Source: DASYYE01 sp035946955 (lineage in GTDB: Bacteria; Actinomycetota; Actinomycetes; Streptosporangiales; Streptosporangiaceae). Taken from it: a DNA stretch of 40,610 bases. Both the position numbers and the translations under genes were made by a program. The notes under the pieces were generated by a model. That model searched no databases. It was not told the origin of the DNA and saw nothing but the letters and a program-made list of their open reading frames with translations. Each line of letters starts with the position of its first letter. Position 1 is the stretch's first letter. Below, piece by piece: positions 1 to 7,680 of the stretch. Where the stretch lies: contig DASYYE010000035.1 in assembly GCA_035946955.1 (NCBI GenBank), positions 1-40,610 of the forward strand, in the 5' to 3' direction.

Positions 1-1140
1 CAGCACGCGCGGGTCTGAGGCGGCTTCCACGATGAGCCGCTCCACCGACGTGGTGAACGAGTCATAGGGGTGGTGCACGAGCACGTCGTGGGCGTCCAGC
101 GAGGTGAAGATGTCGGCGTCGTGCGGGAGGGCGGACTCCGACGGCACGAACGCCGGGTACTTGAGGTGCGAAATCCGCAGGCTGGCTATCACGTCCAGGC
201 CGGACAGGTCGAGCGGGCCGGGCATCTGGTAGACGGCGCGCCGGTCGATGCCGAGTTCGGTGACGAGCCGGTCCAGCACATCGGCTGACATGGAGTCCTC
301 GACCTCCAGCCGCACCACGGGCTCGAACCGGCGCCGCTGGAGCTCACGCTCCAGGGACTGCATCAGGTTCTCCGTGACGTCCTCGTCCACTTCGAGGTCG
401 CGGGTGCGGGTGACGCGGAACGCGTGGTGCTCGAGGACGTCGAGCCCGGCGAACAGGTCATGCAGGTGCGCGGCGATCACGTCTTCCAGCGGCACGAACC
501 GCCGCTCCCCCGCTGACAGGAACCTGGGCAGCAGCGGGGGCACCTTGACCCGCGCGAACATGGTCGCGCCCGTGCGCGGGTCCGCGATCATCACGGCCAG
601 GCTCAGGGACAGGCCCGATATGTAGGGGAAGGGGTGCGCCGGGTCGACGATGAGCGGCGTCAGCACCGGGTAGATGCGCTCCTGGAAGAGCTTCTGGAGC
701 CGCTCCTGCTCATCGGCTGCGAGTTCCTTCCAGCGCAGGATCTCGATGCCCTCCGCGGCCAGGGCGGGCAGCAGCATGTGGGAGTAGCAGTCAGCGTGGC
801 GCCGGGCCAGTTCCCGGGTCGTCTCCAGGGCGTTGGCCAGCACCTGGTCGGGGGTGAGGCCGCTCACCTCCGCCACCGGCAGGCCGGTCTCCATCCGCCG
901 GATCCGCCCTGCCACCCGGACCATGAAGAACTCGTCCAGGTTGCTCGCGAAGATCGAAAGGAACCGCACCCGTTCCAGCAGCGGGATCTGGTCGTCCTCG
1001 GCCAGTTCGAGCACGCGCTGGTTGAAGCGCAGCCAGCTCTCCTCCCGGTCGAAGAACCGCTCGGCTGGCAGTTCGGCCGGCAGCTCGCCCGGGGCTGGCA
1101 GCAGCGTGGTGCTGTCCTTCTGATCCTCCATGTCCCTCAT
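1..1140 (-). CDS. ppk: Polyphosphate kinase 1, N-terminal 380 codons (partial)
   Basis: Reading from an ATG at 1140 leftwards, the frame stays open to the window edge, so the C-terminal half with the catalytic histidines is not visible. The protein begins MRDMEDQKD and then shows the PPK1 N-terminal helical domain (RFFDREESWLRFNQRVLELA, SNLDEFFMVRVAGRIRR). The head-domain region follows (HPFPYISGLSLSLAV and later HHPYDSFTTSVERLI). PPK1 reversibly moves the terminal phosphate of ATP onto polyphosphate. A second in-frame ATG lies at 1131; the GGGG just upstream of 1140 and the GAGGGAC before 1131 are both possible ribosome sites, so the start is uncertain by three codons. The gene is transcribed away from the 1323 gene, so the 180-base gap holds both promoters. 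Family assignment is firm. Confidence 0.95.
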   Translation of the reverse strand, partial: MRDMEDQKDSTTLLPAPGELPAELPAERFFDREESWLRFNQRVLELAEDDQIPLLERVRFLSIFASNLDEFFMVRVAGRIRRMETGLPVAEVSGLTPDQVLANALETTRELARRHADCYSHMLLPALAAEGIEILRWKELAADEQERLQKLFQERIYPVLTPLIVDPAHPFPYISGLSLSLAVMIADPRTGATMFARVKVPPLLPRFLSAGERRFVPLEDVIAAHLHDLFAGLDVLEHHAFRVTRTRDLEVDEDVTENLMQSLERELQRRRFEPVVRLEVEDSMSADVLDRLVTELGIDRRAVYQMPGPLDLSGLDVIASLRISHLKYPAFVPSESALPHDADIFTSLDAHDVLVHHPYDSFTTSVERLIVEAASDPRVL

Positions 1141-1322
1141 TGTCCCCAGAGTCAGGACGCGGCAGACTTCTCAATCGTCACCACAGCACCAGGCTACGCA
1201 CACCGGGTGAAGCGCACCCGGGGCGGGCTAACCGGGTGGGTGCTGGCACCGGAACACACCAGCGGATGGTGCGCGCACTGCTACGTTTGCCATAACGCTA
1301 CGAGGCATGGCAGGCAGGCGTC

Positions 1323-1796
1323 ATGGCACAGGCACGTCCAAGCATCGATGCGCTGATCAACGGCCCTGACCCGGCTCCGAGGCCGTCTCCGGCCCCGGGG
1401 CCGTCTCCGGCACCCGGGTCGGCATCGCCGGCCGCTGCGCCGCCCCCGCCGTGGCCGGCTCCCCAGCCGCCCCCGGCCGGTGGGGGCCCGGGCCACATCA
1501 AGTATGAGACGGCAGCCCTGCGCAGGTTCGCCCAGACCTCCGAGGCGCGGGCGGCGAGCTTCCAGCAGGCACTGCACCAAGCCCAGGGCCTGAAGCTTGG
1601 CTGGGATGCCTTCGGCGTCATGTTCGGTCAGTTGTGCCGGGCCGCCTATGACAAGCAGGCGCAGGAAGTCACCGATGGCTGCACGGCCGGGCAGCAGGCG
1701 ATGGCGTCGATCGCCGCGGCGGTGCGTGCGAGCGCGGACCACATGGACGTCGCGGACCAGGCGATCGAGCAGAGTTCGGCACAGGCCGCCGGTTAG
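1323..1796 (+). CDS. WXG100/EspC-like small protein with proline-rich N-terminus
   Basis: 157 residues. Residues 10-55 are a Pro/Ala/Gly-rich low-complexity tail with short PSPAPG repeats. Residues 60-157 are a helical segment (KYETAALRRFAQTSEAR, then AVRASADHMDVADQAIEQ) with the length and amphipathic pattern of WXG100/EspC-like proteins secreted by type VII (ESX) systems. The central turn, LKLGWDAFG, puts W-x-x-F-G where the family has its WxG turn. The start is the ATG after a GGCAGG. It is followed 22 bases after its stop by another helical protein, then by a third gene that overlaps that one, suggesting one operon. An adaptor or secreted-substrate role is inferred; no ESX ATPase gene is in the window. 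Confidence 0.6.
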   Translation: MAQARPSIDALINGPDPAPRPSPAPGPSPAPGSASPAAAPPPPWPAPQPPPAGGGPGHIKYETAALRRFAQTSEARAASFQQALHQAQGLKLGWDAFGVMFGQLCRAAYDKQAQEVTDGCTAGQQAMASIAAAVRASADHMDVADQAIEQSSAQAAG

Positions 1797-1818
1797 GGCA
1801 GGCGAAGAGGGGGCCGTG

Positions 1819-2649
1819 GTGGCGCAGTCGGCGGATGAGTACTCGAACCTGCTGGAACAGCAGTTCCAGCGCCTGCCCGGGTTCGTCCAGTCGGTGCTGG
1901 AGGTCCCGTTCCGTGGGGTCGATGACGTCGTCCGGGGTATCGCGGGCCAGCCCATGGAACTCGTGCAGGCCGGGCAGGGGTACGCGGCGCTCGGCAAGCA
2001 GATCGACGCGATCGGCACCGGGCAGCAGCGGGACCGGGCGGTGATCCTCGGCCACGCCTGGGAGGGCGCGGCATACGACGCGTTCTCCGCCCAGATGGCT
2101 CAGGTCGAGCAGCGGATCTCCAGCCTGGGCCAGGCCGCGGCACAGACCCAGCCGCTGCTGGACGCCGCGGCCAGGGCGTGCACGCAAAGCGCTGACATCA
2201 TCGTGGGGATCGTCGAGGGCTTCGTGTCCTGGGTGCTGCAGGACCTGATCGTGTCCACCGTGCTGTCGTTCTTCACCTTCGGCGCCGCGGAGGCGGCGGG
2301 GGCGGCCATTGCCGTGGCCAAGTTCGCGGACACGGTCGCGGAGATCGGCGGTATCGCGGAGAAGCTGGCTGCCGTCCTTGCCAAGATCGCCGAGCTGCTG
2401 GCTGAACTCGCGAACCTGTGCAAGAAGATAACGACGTTCCTCACCGACCTCCAGACAGCTCTCACCGAAGCCAAGGGCTGGGCCAAGGTCGCTGCCATCA
2501 TGAAACGCGCGGCCGTCACCACCGTCACCCGGGACGGGGTCTCCTACGCCGTCGACGGCGGCCCGTTCCCAGGGCCGGTGGGAGCGGGCGCCGGCACAGT
2601 GGCACACGGCGTCCAGGCAGTGAAGGACGTGCAGCAGGCCCATGGCTGA
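1819..2649 (+). CDS. Helical protein, putative type VII secretion substrate
   Basis: 276 residues from a GTG at 1819, chosen because the purine-rich GAAGAGGGGG lies at good spacing before it; GTG 1816 is an alternative. The frame is open further upstream but overlaps the 1323 gene, so the longer form is unlikely. Residues 1-110 are helical and ESX-like, with HAWEGAAYDAFSAQMAQVEQ carrying a W-x-G inside a predicted helical hairpin. A hydrophobic stretch follows (about residues 135-195, FVSWVLQDLIVSTVLSFFTF onward, Ala/Ile-rich), then a short tail with Gly/Pro. The hydrophobic part could be membrane-inserted or a coiled bundle. I recognise no catalytic domain. The stop overlaps the next start by eight bases, so translation is probably coupled. 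Confidence 0.6.
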   Translation: MAQSADEYSNLLEQQFQRLPGFVQSVLEVPFRGVDDVVRGIAGQPMELVQAGQGYAALGKQIDAIGTGQQRDRAVILGHAWEGAAYDAFSAQMAQVEQRISSLGQAAAQTQPLLDAAARACTQSADIIVGIVEGFVSWVLQDLIVSTVLSFFTFGAAEAAGAAIAVAKFADTVAEIGGIAEKLAAVLAKIAELLAELANLCKKITTFLTDLQTALTEAKGWAKVAAIMKRAAVTTVTRDGVSYAVDGGPFPGPVGAGAGTVAHGVQAVKDVQQAHG

Positions 2650-3301
2650 GGGCGCCGGCCGGCCGCGGTACGTGCCGCCACCGTGGCAGGGCGGCAACCC
2701 CGTCTGCACGCTGTCGACCCGGCCCGACGTCAAGCACGACCTTGGCGGGGGGCTCCGGCGGTTCCTTGCCGATGGTGAGCACCTGCTGGGGCTGGTCGAT
2801 ATGGAGGTCGCTCCAGGCAGGCGCAACATCGAGTCCCCACCGGAGCAACGCCCGCGCGGCCAGAAGGCGGCTGAACTCGCCGTCGGTGCCGCTGCCGCGG
2901 TTGCCGCGGGCGGCGGCAGTCCCTCGCTGAACGCCATGCTGGGCATCGAGTCGGCCCGGGGGCGCACCGGGTCGTGGGCGGAGCGCGTACTCAAGGCCAC
3001 CTGGGTGGACCGCGGCAGGCCCAGATACCCCCACTACCTCTTTGTCAGCGATCAGCGTCTGGTGCTCGCGGGCCTTCGCACCGGTGGCGAGGGTGCCGGT
3101 TACCAGGCTGCGCTGGAGCTTCCCCGTGAGGCCGTGGCCGATGTGCGGCTGGTGCCGAAGCCGCTGGTGCGGGGCCGGGTTGTGATGGACTTCACCGACG
3201 GCTCGATGGTGGCACTCAAATACGGCACCTGGCGGGCCGGTGTCGCGCGGCGGGTGGTGGACGCGGTTGAGCAGTGGCGGAGACAGTCCGCCGGCTACTG
3301 A
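2642..3301 (+). CDS. Conserved-type hypothetical protein with PH/GRAM-like C-terminal half
   Basis: 219 residues. It starts at ATG 2642 inside the last codons of the previous gene. The N-terminal 45 residues are Pro/Arg-rich. Residues 45-60 (DGEHLLGLVDMEVAP) and 125-205 (HYLFVSDQRLVLAGL, then LPREAVADVRLV and VVMDFTDGSMVAL) follow the strand pattern of bacterial PH/GRAM-like domains: a 'T/SD-RL' strand, a regulatory strand and a DGS turn. The function is unknown. From its coupling to the two helical genes upstream it may be a chaperone or accessory factor for the secreted pair (inference). Its last seven bases overlap the convergent gene at 3295-4059. Confidence 0.6.
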   Translation: MAEGAGRPRYVPPPWQGGNPVCTLSTRPDVKHDLGGGLRRFLADGEHLLGLVDMEVAPGRRNIESPPEQRPRGQKAAELAVGAAAAVAAGGGSPSLNAMLGIESARGRTGSWAERVLKATWVDRGRPRYPHYLFVSDQRLVLAGLRTGGEGAGYQAALELPREAVADVRLVPKPLVRGRVVMDFTDGSMVALKYGTWRAGVARRVVDAVEQWRRQSAGY

Positions 3302-4059
3302 CCCCTGCCTGGGCGGCCGTCCGGCCCTGCGCTGGACTCCAGCCCGGTGATCCGGCGCTCGGCCTGGTCCAGTTCGGCGAGCAGGGTGCCCATCCAGGCG
3401 CCGAAACGGTCGACGCTCGCCTGCAGGCGTTCCTCGCCGTAGGCTTCGTCGCGGCCCAGCGTGGCCGCCAGTTCCCGCTGCGGGCGCCGGGCCGCGTCCA
3501 GCGCCGCGTTGGCCGCCACGGCGACCCGCTCAGCGAGCCCTGTGCTGTCGCCGCCGCGCAGTGCCGTGGCGCTGAAGCGGACGGCCGTGATCACACCGGA
3601 GCCGGCCGCCCCCGCGGTCACTTCCCCGTCGGGCGAGCGCCCTGTCCCCTGCTCGGCGGCCAGCCGCTCCACCAGGTCAGGGTCGGCCGGGGTGGCGCTG
3701 GCGAGAGCATCGCGCCAAGCCGGGTCGAGCCCATGGCGAAGGGCTTCGGCGGCGCGTCGCCCCGCGCCAGCGAGTGCCTGGTTGAGCACGTGCACCAAGG
3801 TCACCGCGAGCTGCTCCGGTCCCGCCCGCGTGGCGGTCGGCCCCAGGTGCACGCTGGTCAGGCGGCCTGTCCCGGTGGCGGTGGCCGTGACCTCGTCGCG
3901 TTCACCGCGCAAGACCCCCGCCGTGTAGCTCACCGCCTGCGCGGCCTGGACCGCCGACCTCGCGGTGGCTGCCTGCGCGCGCAGGACGGCCGCGATCCGC
4001 TGGGCCTGCGCCGCCACGTCAACGGCATCGTCCACGCCAGTGTCTCCCATCACCGTCAT
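3295..4059 (-). CDS. Duplicated YbaB/EbfC-like protein
   Basis: 254 residues containing the YbaB-type helix-strand-helix pattern twice. Unit one has a helix at about 15-45, strands DEVTATATGTGRLTSVHLG (55-73) and a helix at 81-103. Unit two has strands GEVTAGAAGSGVITAVRFS (145-163) and a helix at 174-192. The two strand blocks align without gaps (E-V-T-A-x-A-x-G-x-G). Single-domain YbaB proteins dimerise and bind DNA; EspL, a YbaB-like protein, works with ESX-1 in mycobacteria. This tandem form may be a built-in pseudo-dimer. It lies 22 bases after the ferredoxin reductase on the same strand and converges on the ESX-like module. ATG 4050 is an alternative start. Confidence 0.65.
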   Translation of the reverse strand: MTVMGDTGVDDAVDVAAQAQRIAAVLRAQAATARSAVQAAQAVSYTAGVLRGERDEVTATATGTGRLTSVHLGPTATRAGPEQLAVTLVHVLNQALAGAGRRAAEALRHGLDPAWRDALASATPADPDLVERLAAEQGTGRSPDGEVTAGAAGSGVITAVRFSATALRGGDSTGLAERVAVAANAALDAARRPQRELAATLGRDEAYGEERLQASVDRFGAWMGTLLAELDQAERRITGLESSAGPDGRPGRGQ

Positions 4060-4081
4060 ATGACCGCAATCCCGGGAAGGA

Positions 4082-5482
4082 TCAGGAGAACCCGGCGGGG
4101 TGCGGGCGGCAGATGGCGTCGATGGCGTCGCGGCTCGGGAGTTTCACCCGGGCGCCGCGGCCCAGGCTGGCGGCCAGGTCCGCCTCTGCCCGCTCGACCT
4201 TCAGCCAGTCGGCGTAGCTGACGGGCAGGATGGCTTTGCCGGCCAGGCACTCGTCGAGCCCGCGCCCTCCGGTCGGCTCAGCCAGCCCAGCCAGGTCGGC
4301 GAGCAGGGCACGGACCGTCTGGGCGGCGTCGGACTTGTTGGTGCCGATCACGCCGGTGGGGCCGCGCTTGAGCCAGCCGGACACGTACTCGCGTGGCATC
4401 GGGGCGCCGTCCAGGCCGAGCACGCGGCCCTCGGCATTGGGCACGGTGTGGGTGCGCTCGTCGAACACGACGCCGGGCAGCGGGACGCTCTGGTAGCCGA
4501 CGCTGCGCAGCACCATCTGGGCGCCGATGGTCTCGAACTCCCCTGTGCCGGTGAGCCTGCCCGTCTCGTCGAGCCGGGTGCGTTCCACCCGCAGGCCACT
4601 GACCCGCCCATCGCCGATGACCTCGGCCGGGCGCAGCCAGAAACGCAGCGTGAGCCGGCGCGCATGGCCGGCGGGGGCGCGGCTGGCCCAGTCGCGGATC
4701 ACGGCGAGGTTGCCCTTGACCCGGCGGTCGGACCCGGCGAGCTGCCCGCCGCTGGCGGTAGCGTCGAAGGCGTCCGGGTCGGCCTCGGCGTCCGGGACCA
4801 CCACATCCACCGACGCCAGTTCGCCGAGCTCACGCAGTTCCTTGGTGGTGAACTTGGCCTGGGCCGGGCCGCGGCGGCCCACCACGTGGACCTCGCGGAC
4901 CTTGCTCGCGACCAGGGCGTCGAGCACGTGCTGCGGCACGTCGGTGGGGGCCAGCTCGCCGGGGTCGCGGATGATCACCCGCGCGACGTCCACCGCCACG
5001 TTCCCGACACCGACCACCGCCACCGACTCGGCGTCCAGGGTGAACGCGCCGGCCTCGGAGTCGGGGTGGCCGCAGTACCAGTTGACGAAGTCGGTGGCGG
5101 CGTAACTGCCGGGTATGTCCTCACCGGGGATGCCCATGTGCCGGTCGCGCATGGCACCGGTGGCGTACACGACCGCGTCGTAACAGCCCAGCAGGTCTTC
5201 GCGGGTGACGTCGGTGCCGAGCCGCACTCCGCCGAGGAACCGGACGTCGTCGTGTTCCAGCACGGTGCGCAGGTACTCGGCGATGGACTTGATCGACGGA
5301 TGGTCGGGGGCGACCCCGTAGCGCACCAGGCCGTAGGGAGTGGGCAGCCGGTCGATCACGTCCACAGCGACGCTGAGGGGTGGGTCGAGCGCGGCTGACT
5401 GCTTGATGAGCGCCTCGGCGGTGTACAGGCCAGCAGGGCCGGAACCGACGACAGCGACGCGCAGGGCGTTCCCGCTTGTCAT
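4082..5482 (-). CDS. fprA: Ferredoxin/flavodoxin-NADP+ reductase, FprA type
   Basis: 466 residues from ATG 5482; a longer open frame runs back into dxs and is ignored. The N-terminal FAD motif VAVVGSGPAGLYTAEAL is followed by TPYGLVRYGVAPDHPSIK. The NADP-binding motif VGVGNVAVDVARV lies near residue 155, then VVGRRGPAQAKFTTKELREL. The C-terminal half has RSVGYQSVPLPGV and WLKRGPTGVIGTNKSDA, all typical of adrenodoxin-reductase/FprA enzymes. It moves electrons between NADPH and small Fe-S or flavin carriers in the cytoplasm. It starts 11 bases after dxs, so both are probably on one transcript. That is notable because the late MEP-pathway Fe-S enzymes IspG and IspH need such reduced carriers. 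The identity is firm; the physiological partner is inferred. Confidence 0.93.
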   Translation of the reverse strand: MTSGNALRVAVVGSGPAGLYTAEALIKQSAALDPPLSVAVDVIDRLPTPYGLVRYGVAPDHPSIKSIAEYLRTVLEHDDVRFLGGVRLGTDVTREDLLGCYDAVVYATGAMRDRHMGIPGEDIPGSYAATDFVNWYCGHPDSEAGAFTLDAESVAVVGVGNVAVDVARVIIRDPGELAPTDVPQHVLDALVASKVREVHVVGRRGPAQAKFTTKELRELGELASVDVVVPDAEADPDAFDATASGGQLAGSDRRVKGNLAVIRDWASRAPAGHARRLTLRFWLRPAEVIGDGRVSGLRVERTRLDETGRLTGTGEFETIGAQMVLRSVGYQSVPLPGVVFDERTHTVPNAEGRVLGLDGAPMPREYVSGWLKRGPTGVIGTNKSDAAQTVRALLADLAGLAEPTGGRGLDECLAGKAILPVSYADWLKVERAEADLAASLGRGARVKLPSRDAIDAICRPHPAGFS

Positions 5483-5493
5483 GGCTCCAGAAC

Positions 5494-7395
5494 TTACCGC
5501 TGTTCCGCCAGGTCCGGCGTGAGCCTGGCCACCGCCTCGGTGATCTCGCGGGCGAGGTGCTGCGGAGCGAGGCCCGCGTCCTCCAGGATTTCTTCCCGTT
5601 TGCCGTGGGTCAGGAATTCCTGGGGCAGGCCGTAGGTGGACGCCGGCGTGGTCACACCGGCGTCGCGCAGCGCCCGGCACACCGCGTCGCCGAACCCGCC
5701 GGCGCGGCCGTTGTCCTCGACGGTGACGACCAGGCGGTGGCCAGCTGCCGTGGTGGGCAGCGCGCCGTCCAGCGGCTTGACCCACCTGGGGTCGACCACG
5801 GTGACACCGATGCCCTGGTCGGCCAGGCGGCCCGCGGTGCTCACGCACACACCAGCCATCGGGCCCGCGCCGAGCAGCAGCACATCCTGGGCAACGCCCG
5901 GGGCAGGCTGGTAGAGCACGTCCATCCCGCCCAGCTTGGCGAGCGCTTCGGTCTCGTTCCCGACCGTCCCTTTGGGCCAGCGCCGCACCGTGGGGCCGTC
6001 GCTGACCGCGACCGCCTCGTTGAGCAGTTCCGCCACCCGGGTGGCGTCGCGCGGGGCAGCGACCCGCAGGCCCGGCACGACCTGCAGGATCGAGCCATCC
6101 CACATGCCGTTGTGGCTGGCGCCGTCCGGCCCGGTCACCCCCGCGCGGTCCAGCACGACCGTCACCGGCAGCCGGTGCAGGGCCACGTCCATGAGCAACT
6201 GGTCGAACGCCCGGTTGAGGAAGGTCGCGTACACCGCGACGACCGGGTGCATGCCGCCCATGGCGAACCCGGCGGCGCTGGTCATGGCGTGCTGCTCGGC
6301 GATGCCGACGTCGAACACCCGGTTCGGGTAGGCGGCGGCGAACGGCGCCAGGCACGTCGGGTAGAGCATGGCGGCGGTGATCGCCACGATGTCCGGCCGG
6401 CGTCCGCCGATCGCGACGAGTTCGTCACCGAACACGTCCCCCCAGGTCCGCTTGGGTGAGGCGGCGGCAGGCGTGGGCGAGAACGCGGCCGGGACCTGAT
6501 GCAGGCAGTCCTCTTCGTTCTGCTCGGCGATGTCGTAGCCGAAGCCCTTGCGGGTGATCACATGCACGATCACCGGCCCGCCGAAGTCGCGGGCGCGCCG
6601 CAGTGCGTGCTCGACGAGCTGTTCGTCGTGCCCGTTCACCGGGCCCAGGTACTTGATGCCCAGGTCTTCGAAGAGCACCTGGGGCTGGAGCACGTCCTTG
6701 ATGCCCTTCTTGATCCCGTGCAGCGTGTCGTACAGCGGCGGGCCGACCAGCGGGGTCCGCGACAGCGAGGTCTTGATGTACTCCAGCACGTGCTCGTAGC
6801 GCTGCGTCACCCGCACGGAGGCGAGGTGGCTCGCCAGGCCGCCGATGGTCGGCTGGTAGGAGCGGCCGTTGTCATTGACCACGATGACGATCCGGCTGTC
6901 CCTGGCGACTGCGATGTTGTTCAGCGCCTCCCACGCCATCCCCCCGGTGAGGGCGCCGTCGCCGATGACCGCGACCACCGTGCGGTTCGTCTCCCCGCGC
7001 AGCTTGTAGGCCTTGGCCATGCCGTCGGCGTAGGACAGGCTGGTGGACGCGTGGGAGTTCTCCACCAGGTCGTGCTCGGACTCGGCCCGGCTGGGGTACC
7101 CGGAGAGCCCGCCAGGCTGGCGCAGCGTGCCGAACTCCGGGTAGCGGCCGGTCAGGAGCTTGTGCACGTACGCCTGGTGGCCGGTGTCGAAGATGACCTT
7201 GTCCACGGGTGAGTCGAACACCCGGTGCAGCGCGATGGTGAGTTCCACGACCCCCAGGTTCGGCCCCAGGTGGCCGCTGGTGCGGGAGACGGTCTCGATC
7301 AGCACATCGCGGATCTCCGCGGCCAGGGCCGGGAGCTGGTCAATGCCAAGCTTCTTCAGGTCTCTGGGACCCGCGATGGTCTCGAGCAACGACAC
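5494..7395 (-). CDS. dxs: 1-deoxy-D-xylulose-5-phosphate synthase
   Basis: 633 residues, normal length. It condenses pyruvate with glyceraldehyde-3-phosphate to DXP, the first step of the MEP isoprenoid pathway, using thiamine diphosphate. Visible motifs are DTGHQAYVHKLLTGR, GYPSRAESEHDLVENSHAST, the ThDP/Mg motif GDGALTGGMAWEALNN, GPVNGHDEQLVEHAL, and in the second half FDVGIAEQHAMTSAAGFAM and DRAGVTGPDGASHNGMWD. The start is GTG 7395 preceded by CAGGAG at six bases. It is the first gene of a minus-strand group with the FprA-type reductase and the YbaB-like gene. A 15-base perfect palindrome sits about 90 bases upstream. Confidence 0.97.
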   Translation of the reverse strand: MSLLETIAGPRDLKKLGIDQLPALAAEIRDVLIETVSRTSGHLGPNLGVVELTIALHRVFDSPVDKVIFDTGHQAYVHKLLTGRYPEFGTLRQPGGLSGYPSRAESEHDLVENSHASTSLSYADGMAKAYKLRGETNRTVVAVIGDGALTGGMAWEALNNIAVARDSRIVIVVNDNGRSYQPTIGGLASHLASVRVTQRYEHVLEYIKTSLSRTPLVGPPLYDTLHGIKKGIKDVLQPQVLFEDLGIKYLGPVNGHDEQLVEHALRRARDFGGPVIVHVITRKGFGYDIAEQNEEDCLHQVPAAFSPTPAAASPKRTWGDVFGDELVAIGGRRPDIVAITAAMLYPTCLAPFAAAYPNRVFDVGIAEQHAMTSAAGFAMGGMHPVVAVYATFLNRAFDQLLMDVALHRLPVTVVLDRAGVTGPDGASHNGMWDGSILQVVPGLRVAAPRDATRVAELLNEAVAVSDGPTVRRWPKGTVGNETEALAKLGGMDVLYQPAPGVAQDVLLLGAGPMAGVCVSTAGRLADQGIGVTVVDPRWVKPLDGALPTTAAGHRLVVTVEDNGRAGGFGDAVCRALRDAGVTTPASTYGLPQEFLTHGKREEILEDAGLAPQHLAREITEAVARLTPDLAEQR

Positions 7396-7480
7396 GGCAC
7401 GCTCCTGGAGTCTTGGGAGTGTTTGGGCGTAGCGCGCAGACGGTTGGCCCCCCGGTCACCTGCCCCACCTGAGCCAACGG

Positions 7481-7495
7481 ACACTCAGTGAGTGT
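7481..7495. promoter_or_regulatory. 15-base perfect palindrome in the dxs/WD40 divergent spacer
   Basis: ACACTCA-G-TGAGTGT is an exact inverted repeat with 7-base arms, placed 86-100 bases upstream of the dxs start and about 185 bases upstream of the WD40 gene. The size fits a dimeric regulator operator. The rest of the 285-base spacer (7396-7680) shows no ORF or other signal I can support. Confidence 0.4.
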
Positions 7496-7680
7496 ATTTC
7501 GCTGACCCGCAGATCAGACAGTGCCGACTTTGCCGCAGGTGACGGGCGCGTCAGCGTCGCGCAGCTACTCAGGGCGAACCAGACGGTAACCACTTGGCTA
7601 TCCTTGGTCACAGCCACTTGACACCAGGGTCAGGTGGCGCTCGTTTGGTGAGGGCCTGGGTGGGTCGTAGGTTCGCCGGG

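Noticed and set aside
5483..6355. A longer start for the ferredoxin reductase, reaching into dxs
   Set aside because: The added residues are Arg/Gly-rich shadow sequence, and the FAD motif begins ten residues after ATG 5482.
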